NCBI GenBank assembly: GCA_009692865.1
Contig: SHYH01000006.1
Coordinates: 1 to 44,295 of the forward strand
Reading direction: 5' to 3'
DNA: 44,295 bases
Origin: Dehalococcoidia bacterium
Lineage (GTDB): Bacteria > Chloroflexota > Dehalococcoidia > Lucifugimonadales > GCA-2717565
Below the pieces are notes generated by a model that did not search any database, was not told the origin of the DNA, and was given only the letters and a program-made list of their open reading frames with translations. A program made the translations under genes and the position numbers. This document shows positions 35,180-44,185 of the stretch, one piece after another (positions within the stretch are counted from its first letter, which is position 1; every line of letters starts with the position of its first letter).

Positions 35180-36163
35180 TTAACCCTGAGTACGAGGCCG
35201 CCGTCGAAACGGCCCGGGAGAGGCAGCGGAGGTGGCGCGAGGCGGCCTACCCCGACGCCGACGCGCCGGCGCCGCGCCTTCCGCGAGGAAGGCCAGAAAA
35301 GCCTGCTGGGCCGCCGTCAGGTGTTTGTCCTTGCGATAGACAATCGAGAGGGGCCGGGTGCAACGCCAGCCCTCCACCGGGAGAACGGTGAGCATGGAGG
35401 CAACCAACTCGGGCCCGAGGGCATGTCGCGAGACGAGCCCCAGGGCAGAGCCAGCGGCCACGGTGCGCTTGAGGGCCTCGTTGCTGCCCACCTGGACCAC
35501 ACCTTTGATTCGGACCCCCTGCCCCTGAAGATAGGCCTCGGCGATCCTGCGGGTGGCGGAGCCCTCCTCACGCTGGATAAAGGGCTGGCCCTCCAGGGCC
35601 TTCATGGGCACCACCTTCTGCTTGGCCAATGGATGAGAAGGGGCTGCGATGACCACGATCTCGTCCTCAACGTAGGGAGCCACCACCAGCTCCGGGTCAT
35701 CCACCTCAGACCCCACCACAGCCAGGTCCATCTCACGCCGCTGGACATGTTGCACGATGCGTTGGCTGTTTGAGATGTGGAGGGACACTTGGACACCTGG
35801 GAAGCGCTGCTGGAACCTGCCGATCAAGGCAGGCAGGACGTACTCCCCTGGCGTGGTGCTGGCGCCCAGGGTGAGGGTGCCCGCCCGGACCCCCTGGAGG
35901 TCCGCCAGGACCTGCTGCATCTCTTCCGCCAGGACAAAGAGGCGCTGAGCGTAGTCGAAGGCGATACGGCCTGTCTCGGTGAGCTGGTGATCGCCTCTGC
36001 GCCGCAGGAACAGGGGAGTCCCAAACGTTCGCTCCATCTCCCTGACCTGGATGGAGACGGCGGGCTGGCTAATGGAAAGCTCCTGGGCAGCCTTCGAGAA
36101 GCTCCCCACCCTAGCCACGGTGTAAAAGATGTACAGCTGGTGAAAATTGAGTGGAGCAGGCAT
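35180..36163 (-). CDS. LysR family transcriptional regulator
   Basis: 327-residue regulator. The N-terminal winged HTH is NFHQLYIFYTVARVGSFSKA then AQELSISQPAVSIQVREMER; the effector domain starts GTLTLGASTTPGEYVLPALI and includes DLAVVGSEVDDPELVVAPYV and SNEALKRTVAAGSALGLVSR. The sequence looks nearest the CbbR/CysB-like branch by eye. ATG 36163 (MPAPLNFHQ) is preferred to 36199, which would place the start inside the operator. The last 30 residues (RRRRGRPPRATSAASPGPFR) are Arg/Pro-rich and lie outside the normal fold. A dyad overlapping the promoter suggests autorepression. Confidence 0.92.
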   Translation of the reverse strand: MPAPLNFHQLYIFYTVARVGSFSKAAQELSISQPAVSIQVREMERTFGTPLFLRRRGDHQLTETGRIAFDYAQRLFVLAEEMQQVLADLQGVRAGTLTLGASTTPGEYVLPALIGRFQQRFPGVQVSLHISNSQRIVQHVQRREMDLAVVGSEVDDPELVVAPYVEDEIVVIAAPSHPLAKQKVVPMKALEGQPFIQREEGSATRRIAEAYLQGQGVRIKGVVQVGSNEALKRTVAAGSALGLVSRHALGPELVASMLTVLPVEGWRCTRPLSIVYRKDKHLTAAQQAFLAFLAEGAAPARRRRGRPPRATSAASPGPFRRRPRTQG

Positions 36164-36171
36164 TAGAGCGT

Positions 36172-36208
36172 AGTATAGCCAAGCCGCTGTGTTTTGCAAT
36201 TATTGTAA
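36172..36208 (-). promoter_or_regulatory. LysR promoter with overlapping dyad operator
   Basis: Minus-strand TTGCAA (plus 36194-36199), 16-base spacer, TATACT (plus 36172-36177). A 15-bp near-palindrome TTGCAATTATTGTAA (36194-36208) overlaps the -35 and has the T-N11-A form of LysR boxes. Confidence 0.55.
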
Positions 36209-36323
36209 CTCTGGACGCCCCTCAGGTAAAGAAACCCGTCTCCCTCCCTAGGCCTCGAAGGGAGAAAGCCAGCGAATCGGTGCGCCGCACGCCGAAGCCT
36301 GCCACCAGAGGAGGGCCTGCCTC

Positions 36324-37163
36324 CTACTGAGCGACGTGAGGAAGAGGCACTTCCATAAGCTCCCGTACCGCTTTTGCCCGCCGGCCAAGCATCCGCAACA
36401 CGTTTTCGCCCGTCTGGCGCGTCACCTCTTCCAGGCTTATGCCCTTCAGTTGGGCCACGGCCTGGACCACCTCCACCACGTGGCGGGGCTCCGTCCAGCT
36501 CTCCCTGCGGCGTTTGAAGAGCTGAGGGTAGGCGTCGGTCTCCAGTACGATATGCTCCAGGGGAAGCCGCCGCACCACCTCCTGAAGGTCAGGAAGGCGC
36601 AAGAGGGGCCGGGCCAGGGAGATGTAGAAGCCCAGTTCGATGCACCGGTACGCCGTCGCTTCGTCGCCCTGGAAGTAGTGGGCCGCTCCTCCCACCTCCT
36701 GGGCCCCCTCCTCCTCCAGGACCTCAAGGATGCGCGGGTAGGCGAGGCGGGCATGGTAGATGACGGGGAGGCCCACCTCCCGGGAGAGCCTGATGTGGGC
36801 CCGAAACACCTGCTCCTGCACAGCGGTGTCGGGGGCGCCTTCCATGCCGTCCAGGCCCACCTCGCTGATGGCGACCACTCGAGGGTCCGCCGCCATGTCC
36901 CGCAGGGCACGGTAGGTGGCATCGTCCACAGGCCCCTTCACATCCATGGGGTGGATACCGACGCCGGCAAACACCCGGGGATCGGCAGACGCCAGCTCCA
37001 CACAGAGACGGCTGGACTCCATCGTAGTGCCGGCCACAATCACGCCGGTCACTCCCACCACATTGGCCCGCGCCAAAATGGACGGGATATCGGAGCGGGG
37101 GTACTGGTCCAGGTGGGTGTGGCAGTCGAAGAGACGCAAAACGCCAAGCTCCCAAAAGGCCAC
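36324..37163 (-). CDS. TatD family metal-dependent hydrolase
   Basis: 279-residue TIM-barrel hydrolase. Metal ligands are visible in FDCHTHLDQY (H-x-H), ISEVGLDG (Glu), VIYHAR (His), GAAHYFQG (His; usually HCFSG) and LETDAYPQ (Asp; usually ETDSP). The family contains 3'-5' DNA exonucleases and D-aminoacyl-tRNA deacylase-like enzymes; the HYFQG and DAYPQ variants make this a divergent branch, and the substrate is not assigned. The ORF starts with GTG 37163; an internal start nearer LRLFDCHTH is also possible. It stands alone between LysR and the solute-binding protein. Confidence 0.87.
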   Translation of the reverse strand: MAFWELGVLRLFDCHTHLDQYPRSDIPSILARANVVGVTGVIVAGTTMESSRLCVELASADPRVFAGVGIHPMDVKGPVDDATYRALRDMAADPRVVAISEVGLDGMEGAPDTAVQEQVFRAHIRLSREVGLPVIYHARLAYPRILEVLEEEGAQEVGGAAHYFQGDEATAYRCIELGFYISLARPLLRLPDLQEVVRRLPLEHIVLETDAYPQLFKRRRESWTEPRHVVEVVQAVAQLKGISLEEVTRQTGENVLRMLGRRAKAVRELMEVPLPHVAQ

Positions 37164-37214
37164 AAGGGCTTGCCCCTCTGGGCAGAAAAGGCCGCTACAT
37201 AGGTGAGAAACTTA

Positions 37215-37244
37215 TTGTAGTTCAGAGAGCGAGGCCAGTATAGT
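37215..37244 (+). promoter_or_regulatory. Candidate promoter of the solute-binding lipoprotein gene
   Basis: TTGTAG (37215-37220), 18-base spacer, TATAGT (37239-37244), in an AT-rich gap upstream of GTG 37306. Confidence 0.45.
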
Positions 37245-37305
37245 AAAGAAATAAAGGGCAAACAACCCTATTTTTCTCAAAACACAAAGATAGGAAGGGA
37301 TCACC

Positions 37306-38958
37306 GTGACCGCCATCCCCAAACTCCTTACGAATCTCGCCGCCGCTGCTGCCCTGATGATCCTAATGGCCGTAGGGTGCACCGCTGCCGCACCCACTCC
37401 CACACCTACACCACCCACCCCCATTCCACCCACCACCACCCCATTACCCGCTCCACCACCGCCCCCGGTGATCAGCGAGACGCGCATCATCACCATCGCA
37501 TCGTCGGCGGACCCGCCCCATTTCGACGTCCAACAGACCTTCTCGCCTGCCCTCCATCGAAGCGGCCCAGGGCTGGTGTACAGCCGGTTGCTCCGCTTCC
37601 GCTCTGAGGCCGCGGACCACACCTTCGCGCTGGGAATTGAGTGCGACCTCTGCGTAAGCTGGCGGCAGGTAGACCCCGTGACCTACCGGTTCCAGTTGCG
37701 ACAGGGCGTGCATTGGCCAGACCTGTCGCCCGTCAATGGACGAGAGCTAACCGCCGACGACATCATCTACAGCTACCAGCGCCAGGCCACCCCTGGTTGG
37801 GAGAACTCCACCCTGCTGCGCAACCTCCAGGGCTTCAACAAGCTGGACCCCTACACCCTGGAGATCAAGACTCAGAGCCCTGACGCAGACTTCCTGGTGG
37901 CGCTTGCCGACGGCCACAGCAAGATCGTAGCTCGAGAGGTGGTGCAGGCGTACGGCGATCTCCGCACCGCTCCGCCCATCGGCACCGGGCCCTGGCAGTG
38001 GCAAAGCGGCGCCAAGGGAGTGGAGTACGTGCTGGCGCGCAACCCCCACTACTACGAGGAGGGTGTCCCCGCCTCCGACCGCCTGCAGGTGCACGTCATC
38101 CCAGGCCTGGACAACCGTTTCGCCGCCCTGGCTGTGGGAACTCTGGACCTGGCCGATGTCCCTTCCTCCAGAGCCTCTACCCTCAAAGAGGGCTACCCGG
38201 GCATGGGGCTCCTGAAGGTTGACCACTACGGCCAGGGGACGGAGCTCACCATCAACACCCGCGTGGCTCCCCTTCAGGACGTCATGGTGCGCCAGGCCCT
38301 GTTTCTGGCCCTCAATCCTTGGAGCTATTTGAAAAGCGCCCAAGGGGAGGCGTTCAGCGGCATGGGAATGCCCCTTGAGAGCAAAGAGTGGCTCCTGCCT
38401 GAAGGAGAGCTTCGCTCATACTGGGGAGCTCCTGACAAGGCCCTGGCTCTGCTCCGACAGGCAGGGGTCCAACCTGCCATCACGCTGATGGTGGCCGACT
38501 ACGGCGATGCCTCCCTGGCCCTGGCAGAGCGGGTGGCGCAAGACCTCCAGGCGGTGAACATAAGCGTGGAGAGGCGCATCGTAAACCCGATGGACTATGC
38601 AGACCAGGTCTGGAGCAAGGGACAGTTCTCCGTCGCCCTGGGGCCGCTCGCTCCCCTGACCACGCCTAACGACTACTTCCTGGGTGTCCTCCACAGCAAG
38701 GGTTCCGCCAACTTCACAGGCTACAGAGACGCAGAGTTGGACCGCCTGCTGGAGGCCCAGGCCACAGCCGCCGACCCTGTGAGCCGCCAGGCCCTCATTC
38801 GTGAGATCCAGCGAAGGGCCCTGGACGGCGCCGTGCGCTTCATGGTGGCGACACAAACGTCCTACTGGGCGTGGCAGCCTCGCGTGACGGGCTTCCACCC
38901 CAACCTGGCAGGCTACGAATACTTCTACTACGCCCGCATCTCGGTGCCGGAGAGCTAA
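37306..38958 (+). CDS. Family 5 extracellular solute-binding lipoprotein (DppA/OppA-like)
   Basis: 550-residue exported receptor of an ABC importer for peptides or similar ligands. GTG 37306 has AGGAAGGGA upstream. The signal LLTNLAAAAALMILMAVGC ends in a lipobox Cys, followed by a Thr/Pro linker (PTPTPTPPTPIPPTTTPLPA). The SBP_bac_5 fold is recognised from ADPPHFDVQQTFSPALHRSG, FQLRQGVHWPDLSPVNGREL then TADDIIYSYQR, PPIGTGPWQWQ, VPSSRASTLKEGYPGMG and ELTINTRVAPLQDVMVRQAL. No permease or ATPase genes adjoin it, so it must share a transporter encoded elsewhere; the permease relic at 1750 is too distant to connect. Confidence 0.92.
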   Translation: MTAIPKLLTNLAAAAALMILMAVGCTAAAPTPTPTPPTPIPPTTTPLPAPPPPPVISETRIITIASSADPPHFDVQQTFSPALHRSGPGLVYSRLLRFRSEAADHTFALGIECDLCVSWRQVDPVTYRFQLRQGVHWPDLSPVNGRELTADDIIYSYQRQATPGWENSTLLRNLQGFNKLDPYTLEIKTQSPDADFLVALADGHSKIVAREVVQAYGDLRTAPPIGTGPWQWQSGAKGVEYVLARNPHYYEEGVPASDRLQVHVIPGLDNRFAALAVGTLDLADVPSSRASTLKEGYPGMGLLKVDHYGQGTELTINTRVAPLQDVMVRQALFLALNPWSYLKSAQGEAFSGMGMPLESKEWLLPEGELRSYWGAPDKALALLRQAGVQPAITLMVADYGDASLALAERVAQDLQAVNISVERRIVNPMDYADQVWSKGQFSVALGPLAPLTTPNDYFLGVLHSKGSANFTGYRDAELDRLLEAQATAADPVSRQALIREIQRRALDGAVRFMVATQTSYWAWQPRVTGFHPNLAGYEYFYYARISVPES

Positions 38959-38961
38959 GGC

Positions 38962-38996
38962 CTACCGTAGCATAGGCGCAGGGTGAACCCTGCTAC
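38962..38996 (+). repeat. Family III hairpin repeat, copy 4
   Basis: TACCGTAGCATAGGCGCAGG then hairpin GCAGGGTGAACCCTGC (38978-38993; loop TGAA). It lies between two convergent genes and reaches the stop codon of the TSUP gene. Confidence 0.7.
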
Positions 38997-39826
38997 TGGA
39001 GCCCCGCTACCAGCAAGCGTACCCCCACGATGGCCATGGCCGCGGACAGGATGAAAAGCACCAGCCTGGGGTTGAGGCGTCGCTCGAGGTACACTCCCAG
39101 TTGCCCACCCACCAGCGCCCCCACACCCAGGAGAGCGGCGCGGCGCCAGCCTTCATCCATCGCCCCCGTCAGCGCGAGGGTCGATAGGGCAGTGACAGAC
39201 GTGAACACCAGCACCAGCAGCGACGTAGCGGCGGCAATCCTCAACGGCACCCGGAGGATGAACGAGAGGGCCGGCACGTGGATGACTCCGCCGCCAATGC
39301 CAAAGAAGCTAGAGACGAAACCTGCCACGGGGCTCACGACCCCCGCTAGAAGCCCGTTGACGTAGAAGAGGTACAGCGGGCCTCGCCACTCCTGAATGCG
39401 ACGGTTGGGCTCGTGCCTGAGGTGCTGCTCTTCGAGGCCGGCGCCAGCGCCGCGCCACAGGATGTAGACCGCGCCAAACACCAGTAGCACCCCAAACCAG
39501 CCCTCGAACTGGTCTCTGCTTACCAGGCGTGCTGTGATAGACCCCAGCACGGCCGCCGGGGCAGCACCGACGACGAGCAGCAGAGCGGTCCGGAAGTCAA
39601 TCCGCCTTCTCCTGAGGTTGCTGATGGTCGCCGAGCTGGCGTTGAGGCAAACGACGGTAAGGGAGATAGTCGTCAACGTGGTGGGGGATGCTTCCGGAAA
39701 CATGAGGATGAGCACGGGCACCAGGATGAACCCACCGCCCAGGCCGGCCAGCGTCCCCACTGTTGCCACCCCTATGCCCAACAGTGGCAGGAGGACGAGG
39801 TGATAGGGCATCAGCTGGAAGGGCAT
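38993..39826 (-). CDS. Sulfite exporter TauE/SafE (TSUP) family permease
   Basis: 277-residue polytopic membrane protein from ATG 39826 (MPFQLMPYHLVLL); the ORF to 39949 adds a segment without family features. Two inverted repeats carry the signatures GTLAGLGGGFILVPVLILM then SPTTLTTISLTVV, and GFVSSFFGIGGGVIHVPALS then AAATSLLVLVFTS. Seven to eight helices are apparent. Characterised members export sulfite, sulfoacetate or other C-S compounds; with suf genes next door on the same strand a sulfur-compound substrate is attractive but is inference. Confidence 0.88.
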   Translation of the reverse strand: MPFQLMPYHLVLLPLLGIGVATVGTLAGLGGGFILVPVLILMFPEASPTTLTTISLTVVCLNASSATISNLRRRRIDFRTALLLVVGAAPAAVLGSITARLVSRDQFEGWFGVLLVFGAVYILWRGAGAGLEEQHLRHEPNRRIQEWRGPLYLFYVNGLLAGVVSPVAGFVSSFFGIGGGVIHVPALSFILRVPLRIAAATSLLVLVFTSVTALSTLALTGAMDEGWRRAALLGVGALVGGQLGVYLERRLNPRLVLFILSAAMAIVGVRLLVAGLQ

Positions 39827-39950
39827 GACCTTACGACCTGTTTCCCGCAGATAGTCACCGGGGACAACTGGTCGCCGGAGACCCGTTAGGAATGTAACAC
39901 AGACGGCCTGGCGAGCCAACGGCGCGAGGATCAGCAGTTTCCAGGTCACC

Positions 39951-39982
39951 TTTCGACAGGATCAGGGTGAGCAATTTCCACC
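39951..39982 (+). repeat. Half of the TTCGACAG palindromic module
   Basis: TTTCGACAGGATCAGGGTGA then GCAATTTCCACC, a single arm related to the family II palindrome, upstream of the TSUP gene. Confidence 0.5.
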
Positions 39983-40050
39983 TCCTGCTGTAGGGTGATT
40001 CATGAAGGCCATTACGTTGACCTGGTTCAGCAGCAGTAGGGGAAGAGCCC

Positions 40051-40593
40051 TCACCCCCATCCTGGCCTTCCCCCTTCGAGGGGGAAGGCAGTCTCTCCCC
40101 CGTTGTGGGGAAGAGTCAGAGAGGGGGAAACCTTGGCCCGGTGGCCCTCCAGGCCCTCAAGAAGGGTCATCCATGCCAGCAAGGCGCACTTGATCCGCAC
40201 CGGAAACCGGCGCACCCCCTCCAGCACATCGGCCTCCCCCAGGCGCTCGCGCTCGGGCACAGAGAGGTCCTTGCCCTGCATCGCCCGGCGGAACAGCTCC
40301 GTCAGCTCCTCCGCCTCCTCCACCGTCTTGCCCTTGAGGAGGTCCGACATGAGGGAGCCCGAGGCCTGGCTGATGGAGCACCCCCTCCCTTGCACTCCCA
40401 CCTGGGCCACGTGGCCCTCGCCGTCCAGGGTCAGCTGAATGGAGGACTCGTCGCCGCAGAAGGGATTGAGCCCGTGGGTCTCGATGGTGGGGGACTGGAG
40501 GCGCTCGGCGTTGCGAGGACGGCGGTAGTGGTCGAGGATGATCTCGCGATACAGCTCGTCCAACTCGGAGAAGTCGAACCCCGGTGAAGACAT
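40051..40593 (-). CDS. sufU: SufU-type iron-sulfur assembly protein
   Basis: Predicted 180-residue SufU, which accepts sulfur from SufS through a zinc-bound Cys. MSSPGFDFSELDELYREIIL then DHYRRPRNAERL is a typical start (ATG 40593; ATG 40605 possible). Ligands are in NPFCGDESS (Cys and Asp), GRGCSISQASGSLMSDLLKG and RIKCALLAWMTLLEG. The Gly-rich SufU insertion before RIKC is present. The normal end is near LLEGLEGH; the last 25 or so residues (KVSPSLTLPHNGGETAFPLE..) are translated from a GC-rich palindromic repeat at 40066, so the C-terminus is extended. It follows sufS by 75 bases. Confidence 0.93.
   Translation of the reverse strand: MSSPGFDFSELDELYREIILDHYRRPRNAERLQSPTIETHGLNPFCGDESSIQLTLDGEGHVAQVGVQGRGCSISQASGSLMSDLLKGKTVEEAEELTELFRRAMQGKDLSVPERERLGEADVLEGVRRFPVRIKCALLAWMTLLEGLEGHRAKVSPSLTLPHNGGETAFPLEGGRPGWG
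40066..40088. repeat. GC-rich hairpin inside the sufU 3' end
   Basis: CCTTCCCCCT, loop TCG, AGGGGGAAGG, set within a longer CT/GA-rich repeat (CCTCACCCCCATCCTG.. to ..GAGAGGGGGAAACC) of a kind usually found between genes. Here it forms the last codons of sufU. Confidence 0.75.
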
Positions 40594-40668
40594 AGCGTAA
40601 TCCATCCAAAGGGACTTGAGAAGAGGCCTACGCCACCGGGCTCTCTACCCCGACTGGACGTACGGGGT

Positions 40669-41922
40669 CTACGACCTAGGGGAGCGACGCCCCACGCCAT
40701 TGAAGTAGCCGATGGCCCGCTTCAACGAATCGACGAAGAGGTCGATCTCCTCCTCCGTATTATACAGGTAAAAGCTGGCGCGGGCAGTAGCGGCAAGGCC
40801 CAGCCGGTCTCGGGTGAGAGGCATGGCGCAGTGGTGGCCCGTGCGAATGGCGATACCTTCCTGGTCGAGGGCCGTTCCCAGGTCGTGCGGGTGGATGCCC
40901 GGCACGTCGAAGGCCACGACTCCACCGCGCACGTTCATGTCCCGGGGGCCGAAGACGGTCACCGCCTCCAGGGGCTTCAGTCGCTCCAGGGCGTACTCGG
41001 TCAGTTGCACCTCGTGGGCCCGCACGTCCTTCATGCCCAGGGCCTGGAGGTAGTCCACCGCGACCCCGAGGGCGATGGCGTCGGCGATGTTGGGGGTGCC
41101 CGCCTCAAACCGCCAGGGGATGTCGTTCCAGGTGGCCCGATCGTACCACACCTCTCGCACCATATCGCCGCCCCACAGGAAGGGCTCCAGACCCAGAACC
41201 ACCTCGGGCTTCACGTACAGGACGCCAATGCCCGTGGGGCCCAGCATCTTGTGGCCCGAGAAGGCCAGGAAGTCGCAGTCCATGTCCTGGACGTCCACCG
41301 CAGCGTGAGGGACGCTCTGGGCCGCATCCACCATGAACAGGGCGCCGACCTTGTGGGCGGCCTTGCCCAGCTCCTTCACGGGGTTAATGGTGCCCAGGAC
41401 GTTGGACATGTGGATGACCGAGACCAGGCGGGTGCGGGGCGTGATGATAGTGTCCAGCCGGGACAGGTCCAAGAGCCCGTCGTCCTTGACGGGGATGAGC
41501 TTCAAGGTGGCGCCTGTGGCCTTGGTGACCTCCTGCCAGGGCACCAGGTTGCTGTGGTGCTCCATCTCCGTCACCACCACCTCATCCCCTTCGCGCAGGT
41601 TGGCGAGGCCCCAGACATGGGCCACCAGGTTGATGCCCTCGGTGGTGTTGCGCACCCACACGATGCACTCAGACGACGGCGCGTGGAGGAAGCCGGCCAC
41701 CTTCTCTCGCGCCTCCTCGTACCGGTCGGTGGCCTCCATGCTCAAGGTGTGGACGCCTCGGTGGACATTGGAGTTGTAGCCCTCGTAGTAGTCCACCAGG
41801 GCCTGGATGACCTGCCGCGGCTTCTGGGAGGTGGCGGCGTTGTCCAGGTAGACCAGGGGCCTCCCGTTCACCTTGCGGAACAGGATAGGGAAGTCCTGAC
41901 GGAGATGAGCAACGTTCAGCAT
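40669..41922 (-). CDS. sufS: Cysteine desulfurase SufS
   Basis: 417-residue PLP enzyme of the type II desulfurase group that releases sulfur from cysteine for SufU. YLDNAATSQKPRQVIQAL, the PLP Lys in FLAFSGHKMLGPTGIG, NVHRGVHTLS, EMEHHSNLVPWQ and the active-site Cys in RTGHHCAMPLTRDRLG (usually CAQPL) are present. Length is normal. The start MLNVAHLRQDFPIL is canonical. It lies between sufD and sufU, the Firmicutes-like order C-D-S-U, with a family II repeat inserted before sufD. Confidence 0.96.
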   Translation of the reverse strand: MLNVAHLRQDFPILFRKVNGRPLVYLDNAATSQKPRQVIQALVDYYEGYNSNVHRGVHTLSMEATDRYEEAREKVAGFLHAPSSECIVWVRNTTEGINLVAHVWGLANLREGDEVVVTEMEHHSNLVPWQEVTKATGATLKLIPVKDDGLLDLSRLDTIITPRTRLVSVIHMSNVLGTINPVKELGKAAHKVGALFMVDAAQSVPHAAVDVQDMDCDFLAFSGHKMLGPTGIGVLYVKPEVVLGLEPFLWGGDMVREVWYDRATWNDIPWRFEAGTPNIADAIALGVAVDYLQALGMKDVRAHEVQLTEYALERLKPLEAVTVFGPRDMNVRGGVVAFDVPGIHPHDLGTALDQEGIAIRTGHHCAMPLTRDRLGLAATARASFYLYNTEEEIDLFVDSLKRAIGYFNGVGRRSPRS

Positions 41923-41950
41923 GGATTCCTTCTTAGCCCGCTAGCGCCTG

Positions 41951-42041
41951 GTTGCGGCAAGTTCGCGTACACCAGGTTCGCCCCAGACCCGCTCACCATG
42001 AACGGCTTCCCATACCGCACTTTTTCGCAAGGAAGCCCTAG
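41951..42041. repeat. Family II repeat, short form without palindrome
   Basis: GTTGCGG.. to CGGCTTCCCATACCGCAC, CTTTTTCGCAAGGAAG and CCTAG, closely matching 1615-1740. At the site where the long form carries the 21-bp-arm palindrome this copy has only ATGAA between GCTCACC and CGGCTTCCC. It fills the sufD-sufS gap. Confidence 0.82.
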
Positions 42042-42051
42042 CGCCACCGAA

Positions 42052-43386
42052 CTACCACAGCTCCTTCAGCTTGGCCATGGCCAACTCATCAATACGAGTG
42101 CGGAGGGGCTCCAAGCCAATGGAGTTGATCACCTCGACCACAAAGGCCCGGGTCAGCATGTTACGGGCCTCCTCCTCGCCAATGCCACGGCTCCTCAGGT
42201 AGAAGAGGGCGTCCTCATTAATCTGCCCGCAGGTGGCCCCGTGGGCGCACTTCACGTCGTCGCAGTAGATCCAGAAGGCCGGCTTGGTGTCCGCCTCGGC
42301 ATGGGGGGAGAGCAGGAGGTTCCTGTCCTCCTGGCGCGCGTCCACCTTCCTGGCGCCCTCCCGTACAATAATGCTTCCGTGAAAGACCGAGCGAGCCTTG
42401 CCCCCCAGCACGCCCTTGTACAGCTCCCGCGTGGTGGTATAGGGCTTGGCGTGGTCCACGATGACCTGGTTATCCACGTGCTGGGAGCGGGTCACCAGAT
42501 AGATGCCGTTGAGAACACAGGAGGCGCCCTCATCCACCATGAGGACGTTCAGGTCGTTCCTGACCAGCCCGCCCCCCAGGTCCACGCTGATGGAGGTGAA
42601 GCTGGCGTCTCGCGAGAGGGCCACCTCGGTCGTGCCGATGTGGTAGGCCTGCTCGCTGTGGCGCTGCACCTTGTAGTGCTTCACCACCGACCCAGGCCCC
42701 ACCGCGATCTCCGTGACGGCGTTGGAGAGGTAGCGGCCCTCGCCCAAGCCACCGTAGCTCTCAATCACAGTGGCCTGACTGCCCTTGCCCGTAAGGAGAA
42801 GCACCCGGGGATGGGACGCCAGGTCCGGCTCGCCGGTGGTGAAGAGAAACAGCAGGTGGATAGGCGCTTCCACCACCACACCGTCGGGGATGTGCACCAG
42901 GGCCCCGTCCCGCAGGAAGGCTGTATTCAGGGCGGTGAAACCCTTGGTCTCGTACTCCGCGTACTGTGCCAGGTGACGCTCCAAGAGGGGCCCCTGAGCG
43001 GCCATCGCTTCTGAAAGGCTGAGGACCGAGACGCCCGCCGGCAGCAAGGCCACGGAGGAAAGCGTCTCTGCGTAGGCCCCGTCCACGAAGACCAAGCGCG
43101 GCCACTGGGGCTCGCCAAAGGTGAACCGCTCCACATCCTCACGCTCGATGGGGGCAGGGGTGGACGAGAGGAGGGGGCGAAAAGGGACACGGCTAAGAGG
43201 GCCAACGTTGGTGTACTTCCACTCCTCGTTGCCCCGGCGGGCTGTGGGAAACCCCAGTTCGCCAAACTTGACGAGGGCCGCCTGGCGAAGGTCCTGGAGC
43301 CAGGAGGGGTCCCTGTCAGCGCCATCTCGGGACAACGCATCGAAGGCCTGGAAGTATCTGTCAACGGAGGCGACCTGCTGAGTCAT
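42052..43386 (-). CDS. sufD: Fe-S cluster assembly protein SufD
   Basis: 444-residue beta-helix subunit of the SufBCD scaffold. The N-terminal helical part (FPTARRGNEEWKYTNVGPLS) is typical of SufD. The beta-helix core includes KVQRHSEQAYHIGTTEVALS, VDLGGGLVRNDLNVLMVDEG, IVDHAKPYTTTRELYKGVLG and the C-terminal block CDDVKCAHGATCGQINEDAL then FYLRSRGIGEEEARNML. SufB would usually be longer and carry a distinct N-terminal region, so SufD is preferred, yet no separate sufB is in the window. It ends the 14-base gap after sufC and is probably co-transcribed with it. Confidence 0.93.
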   Translation of the reverse strand: MTQQVASVDRYFQAFDALSRDGADRDPSWLQDLRQAALVKFGELGFPTARRGNEEWKYTNVGPLSRVPFRPLLSSTPAPIEREDVERFTFGEPQWPRLVFVDGAYAETLSSVALLPAGVSVLSLSEAMAAQGPLLERHLAQYAEYETKGFTALNTAFLRDGALVHIPDGVVVEAPIHLLFLFTTGEPDLASHPRVLLLTGKGSQATVIESYGGLGEGRYLSNAVTEIAVGPGSVVKHYKVQRHSEQAYHIGTTEVALSRDASFTSISVDLGGGLVRNDLNVLMVDEGASCVLNGIYLVTRSQHVDNQVIVDHAKPYTTTRELYKGVLGGKARSVFHGSIIVREGARKVDARQEDRNLLLSPHAEADTKPAFWIYCDDVKCAHGATCGQINEDALFYLRSRGIGEEEARNMLTRAFVVEVINSIGLEPLRTRIDELAMAKLKELW

Positions 43387-43399
43387 GGCGTGGAGACCC

Positions 43400-44176
<777 letters not shown>

Positions 44177-44185
44177 GGCTACTCC

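Noticed and set aside
40831-43014. 727-aa plus-strand ORF opposite sufS and sufD
   Set aside because: It is an antisense shadow produced by GC-rich third positions; it spans two clearly recognised genes and a repeat and shows no domain.
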